From NCBI GenBank assembly GCA_022578965.1, contig MU400616.1, positions 1 through 64,000 of the forward strand: a stretch of DNA of 64,000 nucleotides. The letters are read 5' to 3'. Under the pieces are notes generated by a model. The model was not told the DNA's origin and made no database searches. It saw only the letters and a list, made by a program, of their open reading frames with translations. Below, piece by piece: positions 34,176 through 45,436 of the stretch. Source of the DNA: Xylaria sp. FL1777 (lineage: Eukaryota; Ascomycota; Sordariomycetes; Xylariales; Xylariaceae). Each line of letters starts with the position of its first letter. Within the stretch, counting starts at the first letter, position 1. Position numbers and translations under genes: made by a program.

Positions 34176-34544
34176 TTATGCGCCGATGGCAGCCTTCTTT
34201 GCATTCCGCTTCTTGACAATCTTGGAGATCCACAGGCTAACCAGGCCAACGCCGACAACGAAAACAATGGCTGGCGAGGATAAGTTAGCAAAAGTCCAAA
34301 CGATCATGCCGGTGTCTCGACACATCGAATAGGTCTACGATGTAGTACTTACCAAAGACAACGACAACACCAGCCTCTTTTTGAGCCCCTACATTCAATT
34401 AGTTACCTCAAGTACCTGTGGCTAGCAATTGATCGGAGCTTCGAAGAAAATGACGCTGGCGACCTGGGAATGCTCACAGTTTTCGCGGCGGGCGAGTTGA
34501 TGGACAGTGTCGCGAGCGACAATGGCAGTGTTGATGGCAGGCAT
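34176..34544 (-). CDS. 65-residue single-pass membrane protein, function unknown
   Basis: Three short exons (34544-34478, 34388-34353, 34270-34176; introns 89 and 82 nt) give 65 residues. The first 30 residues are polar (MPAINTAIVARDTV, then HQLARRENW). One membrane segment follows (about 29-50, VVVVF then VFVVGVGLVSLWI), and the protein ends in a strongly basic tail (KIVKKRNAKK). The positive-inside rule puts the tail in the cytosol. Both donors (GTGAGC, GTAAGT) and all phases are consistent, and the result is a coherent protein; this is why I trust it despite the small exons. I do not recognise the family. It is not Ost4 or RAMP4/Ysy6 by sequence. It may belong to a small membrane complex of ER or mitochondria; that is speculation. 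Confidence 0.75.
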
Positions 34545-37500
34545 TTTGCTGGGCTATCACGAATCAGTACTCCTTTCGTATGAGAGGTGAGCTTGTGACA
34601 GGTAAGTGTCTCGTAAAAGCGATTGAGAAGGCAAGGCGGTGTTAAAACAATTATTCGACTCTCGTCTCAGACTCGCACTCCAACCCAAGGAGCGAGGCCG
34701 ATTCCTCCTTCAACGGCAAAGGCCGAGTTTGTATGCGGGAAATTCCACATCTGACGTGAATTGGCCCAAGCGCGTCGGCCCAGCGACAAGGAAAAATAAT
34801 CACTTACATGAACTGAGTGTTCAACAACCGTGGAGTGCCAAGGCGGATGGATGGATGGATGGATGCAAGTGGGAGACTGGGAAGTCTAGGAGTTTGTTCT
34901 GCGAACAACACGAGCCTTGTTAGAACTGGAGAACTTGAATCTGGACCTGGGCAAGGACAAGTGAGTTGAGAAAAGAAAAAGAGAAGAAAAGAGAGAGGAA
35001 AAAGCGGTCCGAGTGGAAGGGAAGCAGTAATAATATTAACTGGAGAAGCTAGGTAGCTCGCTGGAGCTCTTTAGTCGAGTCAATAAGTGACGGGAGGTAC
35101 ATCTGTACAAGGCCAGTGCACTGAGCAGCCCCGGGACAGGGAAAGGTGGAGCGCCCATGCAACCATTAAAAAGCTTGGTTTCTTGGCTGATGTGGGCACA
35201 ACAGGGTGCTGAACAGGGTGCTGGACGGATGCAATGGGTAAAGCTGCAGGGCGCCATTTTTTTCAATCCCCCAGGTACTCAGTACACCCAGTACCACTGG
35301 ATCTGCGCGATTTTGTTCGAGAATGCACGGCTCGACCAACAGGTGAAGGAGTCGGCCGTCATCAGACCCAGTGCGGGGAGCGAAGTACAGTGCGATTCCG
35401 CCACAGGGAATGCGCGCAAGATCTGCCATGGGGGATGCGACCGGGGTGGGCAAGGCGAGTGCGCGAAGAAAGCCGAGACTATCGGCGCAGAGTAGAGGCG
35501 GTGATGCCGAATTGCTTACCGGGGATAGCAGAGTGACGTAGGTGGATGGTGGAAGGACGGGTCGAGAACGAGAAAAGGGCAGAAAGCAGAAACCCGCTGG
35601 CCCGATTCGAATGGGCAAGAGGATATACAGCGACGGCGACAGCTGTGGCCCGAGGCGCTCGATGTCGCTGGATGTCGATTGGGATCGAAGTCGAAATGAC
35701 CGAGATTGGGCTTTGTTGGTGGTTTGAAGTAGTTCCGTTGAAAGTTACGGGCGACGACAGGAATGAAGCCAGTGGGTGCAGTGGGATTACTGACCGGCGC
35801 AGAGTGGGGCCTGTTTATCGCGCTATGAGGCCATTGGCGAGTAAGAATCCTGGAAGGGTCCGAGCTTCCGTAGCCACTACCCGCACTACGCCGTTTCCGT
35901 CCCAACCTAACTGCAGCATCTAGCTATCAGTCTAGCTATCAGTAGGTGTACAGAGTACCTACACTTTGAGCTGCACAGTGCTGCCAAATGTTCTCGCGAC
36001 TCCCGTGCGGCATTTCTACGGAAACCTTGTCGATGATGTATGCGTATGTCGCCATGCCTTTCGACGACTCTGATTCCGTGCGCTGTTTGAACAGGCTGAA
36101 GTGGACTCGTCAATAACAAATCTATTTGCTTATTTGCCTCTCAAACCTCTTAGCTACCTATATAAAATGTACCTGTATGTTGTTGTATAGATATCTTCAT
36201 GATAATACGTTAATGGTACCTACACTGACAAAGAGCTAGCTTAATATAGGCCCCTATATTTGGTCGTTTGTAATAACCTGCACAAAGAGAGCCCAAGACT
36301 CTCAGCTTCGCTTCGCTTGATTAACTACGGCGTTGGCGGTCTGGGCATTCACATTGGATCTGCTCTGTATTACAATTATCTCCATGTTATATATGCGCAA
36401 TTCAATCACGTCCATTTTTTTACCGTATAAGAACTTGAAACCAGAGTAGCAAAGCTACGTGATATGGTATATGAGGCGCTATCCTTCGGTAGCCAATCAA
36501 ATGTTTTATAGAAGTGATAAATTACATTACTGCGTACCTGGTAAAACATGCCTAAAGCAATAGCTGCCAACCTTGTATATAACGACCGATTACAGACAGT
36601 TGCACAAGGTACGCCATTAGGCCAGAGCTAGGTTGACGGAAAAAATTAACAGGACAACATTCGCGGGCCACGGCTTTCGCGGATGGCTTCGCAACCTTCA
36701 TCTTGATACTGCAATTTGCCGTTTATCTAAACCTTCAACTAGTGTATTAGCTAAGTCCTGACACAAAAGATAGTAGGTTGGTAGTCTGGCTATCCGAATT
36801 TAGTTTACCTGCTTAACTTATTTAGTCGTCTTTCGGTCATAATTCTCACAGCATTTCTAGAAGGGTACTGTATACCTTCTATCTGCGACGGAGAATATAT
36901 GGGCCTCGAAAGCAATGTGCAGAGATACCTTGGTAGTCAGAGTCGGATTTAATTTATGTGAGCTTCACAGACTCTGGGATTCAATATCTCAGCTTCAGCT
37001 TAGCCATCTGTTCGGCCTAAAGCTTTCAGTCCACTCTTGACGACGCGCTGGCCGATTTTCTCTTATTACGTGCGTATGTATTTGGTGAAGGCTAAGGTGT
37101 CTTGACATAGAGATCTGTAACATTACCTTTTCTTTGACGTTAGATCATCAACTGACAGGCGGAATCTGACTAAGTATTGTGACTACTAGCTGCCCTAGAA
37201 CCGCACTTGTTCATGTCCTACTCTTTTCCAGGCCCAAATTTTTGCCCGGCCGGGGGGTCACTGAATCGAGTCGTTGGGTCTTCACGTGGAAATTGGAGAG
37301 ATAAGGATCCGCCAGAGGGCAATCCCATATTCTACAGCAAGGATACGTCAAAGAACCATATAAGAAAACAACCTTTCAGAGGTCATGGATGAAGTCATGA
37401 TCATATCGGTAGCTCATAGACCGTGTCACCACCCTTACCGTCATATGCATCATCTACTGGTGGGACCGCGAATTTCTTGAGGGACTTACAGCCGAGCTTG

Positions 37501-38207
37501 ACATTATCACACCCGTTATCATTTTGGGGATTACAATCAGTACGTATGATTATACGCAGTAATAGAGTGGTCCCACCCTTGAGCTCTTCCAGAAGAAACG
37601 GGGCGACGCAAAAATGCCGCTGACTACCTCCCACTAGCAGTGACCCGGACACTGAGGATTGTGATCTGCCCGTAAATAACTTAGCAGACGCGAGACCTTC
37701 TTGACTGAGCGAATATATAGAGGGCCGGTTCAATTGAAAAAAAAAAAAAAAATTCATAGATACTTTGTTGCGCTGGACTATTACCATAGTTTATTCTCTC
37801 TTCAGACCCCGAATACTCCCTCTATTCGACAACTATTCATAACGCTTGATAACGCTTGCTCTTATATGCGCCTTCTATACAAACAGAAAATGAATAAAGA
37901 CCGGCTGTTTACATGCGATGGGTCGCGCGACAGAACTCTGGCAGCTTTGTGAATTTATAACCCGAGCTCTGCCTCCCTCCCCACCCTCGGGAAACCATGA
38001 TCTCTAATGCAAAGGCTTATGTACGATTGCTGATACGCAAAATTGTCGGTCCTCCTCTCTACTCATAGCGAACAAAGCCCATCTTCCTACCAGAATGACG
38101 AGTTCCTCTACAAACGTCCACGAGCCATCGCATCAAGTAGGTAGGCAAGGGGTCGGCGTGCGACCGGGTGGGCACGTGCGCGTCATCTCATCTCCTCTCC
38201 TCTCCTC
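34545..38207. other. 3.7 kb gene-free region
   Basis: The region contains a (GGAT)n tract at 34845-34864, a GC-richer part (35100-35930) with overlapping ORFs on both strands but no recognisable protein, and AT-richer sequence to 38 kb. A 15-base A run lies at about 37737-37751. No gene could be supported. Confidence 0.45.
34845..34864. repeat. (GGAT)n microsatellite
   Basis: About five perfect GGAT units in the upstream region of the small membrane protein gene. Simple repeat. Confidence 0.8.
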
Positions 38208-38557
38208 CTACAACTTGGCCGTCTCAGCCAGCTCGCCGACCTTGAGCTTGCCGCCGTACTTCTCGAGGACGTTCTTGCCGTGGTACTTCCAGAACTGTTT
38301 CGTGGCGTTCTTGCCGGCCATGCGCTTCAGGATCTTGGCGCCGCCCGGGTGCTCGTCGAGGAAATCTGCAGCGCGACACCAAGGGATTATGTTAGCGACG
38401 AGCGGCTTAGGAGCTAGGGAGGGAGGCAAGAAGTAGTGAAAGGGTTTTGTCGCTACTGACTTGTGATGTCATAAATGCCGCTGTCGACGATGATATACAT
38501 GCCATTCTGCTCGTCCTTGTGTTCGCCGACCTCCTTGGCTGTGAACGTCTTCGACAT
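38208..38557 (-). CDS. small soluble cytochrome b5-like heme protein
   Basis: Exons 38557-38461 and 38365-38208 give 84 residues, essentially one cytochrome b5 domain. The heme motif HPGG is at 38-41 (FLDEHPGGAKIL), and the second axial His is His61 (FWKYHGK). There is no C-terminal membrane anchor, unlike microsomal cytochrome b5, so it is probably soluble or part of a complex. Proteins of this size in fungi act as electron carriers, but the partner cannot be deduced. The 95-nt intron has a weak donor (GTCAGT) and a good CTGCAG acceptor; splicing in phase 1 restores DITNFLDEHPGG. The start is the first ATG in frame. Confidence 0.9.
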
Positions 38558-40190
38558 GTTGGCTAATAGGTGGTATGTGGCGGTAATAGGAATTACAAGG
38601 AGGAGGACAGGTTTGGATTCAATTGCGTGGTAGATAGACGGCTATGTGAGATAAGGATCTTTGCTTGTTATACTGTACAACCAAGAGGTAAATGGTCTGT
38701 CTCGACTAGAATAAATAAAATGAATTGTGAAGTTTAAAGGAATCGGCCGCTCGGTACTAATCTTCCCCATATGACTGAATGAGCCTCGGCATAGATAAAG
38801 CGAGCAGAGTGATCAAATATCTTCGATGCCATTGGTCACAGAGCTTTATAGTGGATATAGTGGGTGCATTCTGCTTGTCATTCCTCTTTAAGGCAACTTC
38901 CCAACCTGCCCCAGCTTAATATGGGTACCTAGTGTAGGTATTGTGTAGAACAATTCAGAATCTATACCCCGAAGCGCTTCACTCCCTCGCCACGATCGAC
39001 TATTTTCAAAAGATTTCTCGAGACATGTAAAAACATCGCAGATTTCAATTAAAGAAAATTGGGTTGAGATAATTCCAGTTTAGGGTTCTTAGGGTTCTTA
39101 GGATTCGAGCCTTGTTTGAGGTTAGCTTGTCGTCCATCGGAAGCAGCCTGCAAGCTTTGTATCACTATGACTAGAGAAGATATCATTACATGCAAGGCTG
39201 GGTTTGATTGCAATAGTGAATCAACCCGCCGTGTTCCTTCGTTCTATGACGAAGCGTTGTTCCTGTCGTCTGCGGTCCCGCATACTCTGAAAGGTCCGGT
39301 AGGCCAATATGAGCGAGAGTACCTCGACAAGAAGGGATACGAGGTTGGTGACTAGAGCCACGACGTCTTCAGGTGCGGTCGAAGACATGAATCAGTCAAT
39401 TTAAATGTTTTCGAATTAAAAGGTTCGTATAGTGTTCGAAGCTTAGCAATAGCAAAGCTCAGACTTGAACTTACTGGAATTACTGTCGTTCTTATATGCT
39501 CGTTCTTGGTAGCAAGCTTGTCGAATGTGTCTATATTGCCATCCACAGTAGGTGTTATTCTGCGACAGTGCGGTATTGGCTGTTGAATGTAGACGGGCAA
39601 ACGACCAGCGCCAGCACCTCACTTTTTGTCTACAGGGATTATGGGCCGCGATCTCACTGCCTACAATAGTTCGGTCTTAACAGCTTCAGGTGTTATTCAC
39701 TCTTGCATGTTTGAGGCTGAGAGACATCGAGGCTGATAGACACCCTGGTTAAGGTGGCTGATGGACACCCTGGTTAAGGTAACTGATAGACACTCTGCAA
39801 GACTAGGTCGAGATTTGGATTCATGATTACGTTGTTATTGGTTGATTGGGCGTGTCTCCTCGAGGATCGCTTTCGGTAATGTGCAGAGTGCGACGGTGCG
39901 ATTACATTGTCATTGGTTACCTCCTATGAGTTGTGAAATCCGAGATGCAGATGAAATGCGTGAGATGCGCCAGCATTCACCTTTCGAGTGCGAAAGTGCT
40001 CTATTGGTCGAAGACTCAGCCCCCATTACGACATTACCTACAGCAGAAGTCCTACGGCGTATTTTTAGTTAAGAGATATAGGTAGTATCTGTCTTCCTGC
40101 CTACCCCAGTCCTCCTACCCCAGTCCTCACTGCGAGACTGCGACAGCCAACGGACTTCAAGAAACTCACAACATCGCTCTCATCGACTGG
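38558..40190. other. 1.6 kb intergenic region with 25-bp tandem repeats
   Basis: The region separates the cytochrome b5 (-) and Zn2Cys6-ankyrin (+) genes and must contain both promoters. A TTAGGGTTC double repeat is at 39079-39104, and a 25-bp repeat at 39731-39797. No gene seen. Confidence 0.45.
39731..39797. repeat. 25-bp direct tandem repeat, 2.6 copies
   Basis: Units start at 39731 and 39756 and differ by one base (GGCTGATAGACACC versus GGCTGATGGACACC, both continuing CTGGTTAAGGT). A third partial, diverged copy begins at 39781. It lies about 400 bp upstream of the Zn2Cys6-ankyrin start. It could be a binding-site array or a chance minisatellite. Confidence 0.8.
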
Positions 40191-42067
40191 ATGGCTTCAT
40201 CAGGCATGGCTGAACCTCCGAGAAAGAGACAGAGGCGACACTTGAACTTCAACAAGTGTAAGTTCTGCCGGAAAGCCAAGAAAGCTGTGCGTTGTGCAAA
40301 TCCTACACCCTGACACTCCCAAGGCTTACGTTTTCATGTTAGTGTACACCTGTTGAGCGGACATGGCCGCAGAAGTGTCAGAGATGTATCGAATTGGAAC
40401 TTGAATGTTCGGAAAATTCGCGGGCTGCGGGAGCTCCAACCTTAATACCGGTTCAACCTAACAACCAAGCTATCGACCTCGATATAATTCGCAACTTGTA
40501 AGTTCACCCCTTTATCAGTAAGATCGGTTGGTATTTGCTCCGTATACCTAATTTCACTATCCTCTATCTTTTTAGATCGCTGAGGCTCGCATGGTTAGCT
40601 CGGCTCAAGTTCTATCATAAAGCCGTAGAGGTAGTTTGGGATACCCAAGAAAGGCTTTTCAGTGGTTGGCGTAGGTCAGTCGGTGTACAGCAAAGATATG
40701 CGTTCATTGAAGATCACGAAATCTCGCTTTTTGACAATTTGAGCAAGATGATCTTCTCTACCAACCCGTTAGCCGCCTTTATAGCTCAGGCTTTTAACAC
40801 AGAGTTCACTCCCGGTCAACAATGTCCTCTCGATCATCCACTCATAGCCGCCGCCGAGCTCCAAGTCGGTCACTTTCGGGAGACTGGAGATATTAACACG
40901 GCGCTGGCAATGGAAGAAATTGCTCTACTGCACAAGCTCGACCCGGTTCCTCTTCGAAATAAAGCTGCCAGGTTGCTGAACTACTGCAACATCTACCAAG
41001 AAACAATAGAGCGGCTTGAAACGATCCTTGGCCGCAAGGTTCCCACTGTGCCCCCATTGCATTATTTTTCCCTCCTGACAAAGGAAAGGAAAATCGCGCC
41101 CCCCTTCACCCCGGCCCATTCTCACTTTATCTCAAAGAAAGACTTCTTCGGGCGATCATTATCACATATGATTTTAGATCTTGGTATTAAAGCAGGCGTA
41201 GAGTCACTGATTTGGCTCGAAGTAGCTAGAACTTCTGGGGATGATTGGGGTCGGTGGCCTATTCACATTGCCTGCTCGGGAAAATCAGAAGCTGTAGTGA
41301 AGTACGTTCTCAACAACACGACCGACTGTGATGTCGAAGACTGTTTAGGACGTTCGGCGCTTCACTACGCGAGTAGCTGTGGAAGTGAGAATATCGTTCG
41401 GCTGCTGCTTGACAGGGGCGCAAGCGCTCGTCATAAGGATCAAGACCAACAAGAACCGATGTCATGGGCCGTCAAACATGGACATACAGCCGTTGTCAAA
41501 CTGCTTCTCAAGAGCGGTGCCGACATTAGCGCCCAAGATGATTATGGAAATGTGGCGTTAATAACGGCGGCGACGGAGGGATACATGGATATTGTCCAGC
41601 TACTCCTCAAAAATGGCGCCATCGTTGATAAAGAGGTTAATTTCAATCATCAAACAGCGTTATTCGGAGCTGCCGGAAATGGACATGTCGATATTGTCCA
41701 GTTACTTCTCGAAAATGGCGCTAGCGTTAATAAGAAGGATGATGATGGCAGAACAGCATTACTCTCGGCTGCCAGAAAGGGGCGTGTTGGTGCTGTTGAA
41801 GTACTATTAAGATATGGTGCTAGCATTAACGAAAAGGATGATGATGGTGAAACAGCGTTGTTCCAGGCTGCTAGAAATGGACATGTCGGTGTTGTTAGAG
41901 TACTGCTCAGGAACGGCGCCGATGCCAATGAGAAGAATGACGTTGGTCAGACAGTGTCATCCCTAGCCGTCATGAAAAGGCAACAAGCCATCGCCGAAAT
42001 GCTGCGCCAGGATGGTGCGCATACGCTGTCATCTATGAAGAGCGGGATCGTGAGGGGATTGGCCTAG
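40191..42067 (+). CDS. Zn2Cys6 zinc cluster fused to ankyrin repeats
   Basis: Exons 40191-40286, 40343-40497 and 40576-42067 give 580 residues. An N-terminal basic stretch (PRKRQRR) leads into a complete Zn2Cys6 cluster with Cys at 23, 26, 33, 44, 47 and 54 (C-x2-C-x6-C-x10-C-x2-C-x6-C). The 56-nt first intron falls exactly before Cys33. A middle helical region (about 90-300) has no recognised domain; it lacks an obvious fungal-specific transcription factor domain. The C-terminal 250 residues hold about eight ankyrin repeats; repeats five to seven are nearly identical (DDDG-TAL--AARNGHVG-V). The protein probably acts in the nucleus, with ankyrins binding a protein partner; this is inferred. 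A second ATG at 40206 is an alternative start. Confidence 0.85.
41620..41930 (+). repeat. near-identical 99-bp ankyrin repeat units
   Basis: Three consecutive 33-residue units inside the ankyrin region share long stretches at the DNA level (for example AAGGATGATGATGG recurs at about 41735 and 41836). This points to recent duplication by unequal exchange, so copy number may vary among strains. Confidence 0.7.
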
Positions 42068-43316
42068 CTCGAGGGAGGGGATACCTCAAATACTGAGGGG
42101 AAGATTTCGTGTCAAGGAATTCTTACAACAAGTCGACAATTTCCTATCTCCCTCCAACGTTTCTATCTTAGGTACTGGCGGCAGAATGGCTAGACATTAG
42201 CAACTCTTAGCCAGGCAAACTGTCTGATCAGTGAAATACGACTTTATGAAAATAGCTTTCATAGAAGAATACAATATCTCTTGGCTGCAATTTTCCATCG
42301 GGGCTTTCATCAAACTCATCACAAAGTCGCAATCAGCAGCGTACTTCGATCAACCTAAAGGGGGAAAAAAGGCGAGTATCCTTAATGCGTGAGCTCTAGT
42401 TGATCCCTAATAAGAAGCTGATAGGGAGTTTAGAGTATGACGAATTCGTGGATCAATTTATTAATAGTCTATAGATTTAGATATAATATCTAAGTAGTCT
42501 CCATCAACAATCGTGGAGGTCATCCTTAACTTCGAAGTTTATCTTTCCCCAAAATATCAGCAGGAAAAGAATCCGGCGCTTGAAGTCCCTCGAAGGAAAC
42601 GACTCTAAGATTCCTAATGTCAGTATTTACCTCTTAACCAGCAACTACTGCCCGACCCTCTCCGGTTACCCATCAAGTAGCATTAAACAACTGGTTCCAG
42701 ATATATATCAAGAAGGTATACCGATAGCTATGGCGGGTGAGCTACGTCTAAATCCTCGACATGGTACGGCAGACAGCAAGACATCAATCAGATGACCATG
42801 GAGTGATTCCGCAGTATCATTAAAGTTAATACTCACATCTGAATCGGCAACAGGGCTGCAAGTTACGACCCGCGGCCGAGACAGTTGCCCATCGTGTAAA
42901 TGAACAAGCTGGGGGCGTCCCTGAGTAATATGTGCGCAATCATACCGTCTGCGTTAAGTGTGGCGGCGTCGTTGAGCACGAGACACTCGACTCTGGCCGG
43001 GTGTGAAACACACCAAGTAAAGGTCTCACGGAAACCAGCCGCCGAGTGATCGCTTTATCCAGACCTTCCAGCCGCTGTCTAGAGGCAGGCTCAGAGTATA
43101 CGTTTCGGCGAATATTCAGCGCCTAGTCGCAATAAGAGCTTGCGTATTGCTCCTGGGAAGTGTTGGCAGATATACCCAAAGCTGATTTGTTGATGAGCGG
43201 TTTGCTCTCAGGTATCGCTGTTGTTGGGGAGGGAAGCGGATGGTGATTAATCATATGCCTATTACGTCCACGCATACCGCTGGTCTTACCGTAGAGTTGT
43301 GATTTATATCTCTATT
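42068..43316. other. 1.25 kb convergent intergenic region
   Basis: The stretch lies between the stop codons of the Zn2Cys6-ankyrin (+) and OMA1 (-) genes. I found no supported gene or repeat. Confidence 0.45.
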
Positions 43317-44592
43317 CTATATGTCGTTCCTTCGTTCCATTAAGCTATGCCCAACAAGAGCTTGTCTGAACAAGCTCGCGAACCCTGCGGTCCCTTGACA
43401 ATCGCTTTCGTGCATCTTGTCCAAGGCTTTCGGCATCCACTCTTGTATCTTTTGTATCCTATTGCTATGCTACAGGGAAAGTTAGCTCCAGATTGGGAAA
43501 TGAGATACTCGGGTTCTTGTTCATGACCCAACGAGGACAGAAAGAAAAAACCAGAGATCCACAAAGGAAACGTGACATTATACGTACTGAAGGGTGCGTG
43601 CTCATCCACTCAGGCGGCTCCCCTTCCTGCATCCTCTTCATCCGCTCCCAGAAGTTGAGGGCCTCGCGTGGATCGTAGCAAGCCTCAGCCATCATCATAA
43701 GGCCGATATAGTCAGCTTCGGCCTCCTGTCGTCGACCCATGGGACGCGAGAAAACCAGATCAAGCATCACGTTCCCGAGCCACGACGTTACGAGGATCCC
43801 AACGCCGCCTGTCAAGCTGATCAGCGAGTACAGGAGGATATTGACGCCGACCCGTGACGACATCTGTTCGGCGACGTGTTCGGCGAGGTTGTGGGCGATC
43901 TCGTGGCCCAGCACCGCGGCCAGGCCGTGCTCGTTGCGCGCGATGGGGATCAGCCCGCTGAACACGAAGACCTTGCCACCGGGGAGAACGAAGGCGTTGG
44001 CCGTGTGAGGATCGTCGATGACCCTGACCTCCCACTCCGCGTCCTCCATTCCGCTGACAGGAATCAGGCGCCTCATGACCTTCTTGACAAGTCTCGTTCT
44101 CCAGTCCCAGTCGTCGAGGAAGCGGCCGCCGGCGCGCTCAAGCTCCCACTCTATCCGCTTCGCCTGCGCCTCACCCGTCGCCCTCACCTTGGCCTCGCTG
44201 TAGCAGTTGAAGCGTCGGCGTCCGGACACAGGAACAGTCTGGATGTTCGCGAAATAGAAGACCACGGCCCCTGCTACCGACACCGCAATCACGCCATAGA
44301 GGCTCGGCGACCGGAGGAATTTCGACAGGCCCTCGGACGTGAACAGGGGCTTGGCTCGACGAAGCTGGTCGGAGGGGTCGTGGCGTCGCGGGTCACGCCA
44401 GTTGTTCCGGCGGCGTGCAGTGTGTGAGAACAACCGCTGTGGACGAGGCGCTGGCGGCGCAAGACGGCGCAAGATCGGGGACGGAAGAACGCTCGTCGAA
44501 GGAGACAAAAAGCTACGGGGAGAAGGCGCTCGACACGTTGTTGACGGGCGAGCGCCAGCTCGTAGTAGAGGCGCCAGGCGTAGCGCCTGCAT
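43317..44592 (-). CDS. OMA1: mitochondrial metalloendopeptidase OMA1 (M48 family)
   Basis: Exons 44592-43588 and 43469-43317 (118-nt intron, phase 0) give 385 residues. A basic, Ser/Arg-rich N-terminus (about 1-65) is a mitochondrial presequence. A membrane segment lies at about 99-115 (YGVIAVSVAGAVVFYFA), placing the protein in the inner membrane. The zinc site HEIAH is at 230-234, and the third ligand is in EAEADYIG. STHPS marks the end of exon 1. OMA1 degrades misfolded inner-membrane proteins and acts in mitochondrial stress response with the m-AAA proteases. The second exon supplies the conserved end IQEWMPKALDKMHESDC; stopping at the open reading frame of exon 1 would lose it. Confidence 0.94.
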
Positions 44593-45436
44593 CGTGGTCG
44601 TGCTGCTCGCAGGTAGCTTGGTTCACGGAGTGGACGGAGCAGGGCGGCAGGGTGGAAGGATGAGAAAGGAACGAAACACCTGGTAGCCTACCAAAGGGGA
44701 GGGAGGGGTAGGTATCTGGCTACCTGAACATAAATAGGTAAGGTGATTCAGTTGGGAGACAATTCGCAACGCGGGTTACAGCAACTCAGGCGGGATGTAG
44801 ATTAGATACCTAGACTGACCTATAGATAGATACTGTACCAAGGTACTTATATAATTACTATCCATTCCTAAGAACGCCTGGAGAACAACCCAAGGGAGTG
44901 GAAAGTACCAACTTCTCATCATCAGCTACTAGATTGATAGTTCGGATTCTCCTACGTTAAATATTATTTACAACTCACATTCAATTTACGTTTTAAGTTT
45001 ATAACATGATACTTCCAAGAGCTTATTCTAATGTACTCCAGGTACCAATAGGCAGTAGCCAACATGGACCAATCATATCAAGGGATACAATCTACTCAAT
45101 GCATAGGTAATTTAAGGTATCTCGACACGTCACTTGTCAAACACACAACACACAGACATTGAACTTTTCAAAGATGGCATAAAACAGATATGTACCTAGG
45201 AACTAGATACAAGCAAAGTAACAATGCCTTCAAATCCGAACCTATATACATCGAAGGCGACATATATATATATATACTCGGCATGTGGAGAAAATATTAT
45301 AAAGATGGCAAAACATAACAAAGGCCTTATGCAGAGTAACCAACCAACCGTCTATCATTCAGTGAAACACCAGCCAAAGCAACACGCGCATCATCGACCC
45401 ATGCCGTTTCGTTCAGCCCAGAAGCAGTGGCGAAGT
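44593..45436. other. intergenic region with a (TA)n tract
   Basis: This 0.84 kb contains the OMA1 promoter and the 3' UTR of the wall-protein gene, TAGGTA-type motifs (44708-44742) and a short (TA)n run at 45261-45277. No gene. Confidence 0.45.

Noticed and set aside
35157..35923. Overlapping ORFs on both strands in a GC-richer patch
   Set aside because: No domain, signal peptide or splice-supported extension was found, and ORFs of equal length occur on both strands.
39079..39104. TTAGGG-containing repeats that look telomeric
   Set aside because: The unit is TTAGGGTTC in two copies, not a TTAGGG array, and the location is internal and surrounded by ordinary genes.
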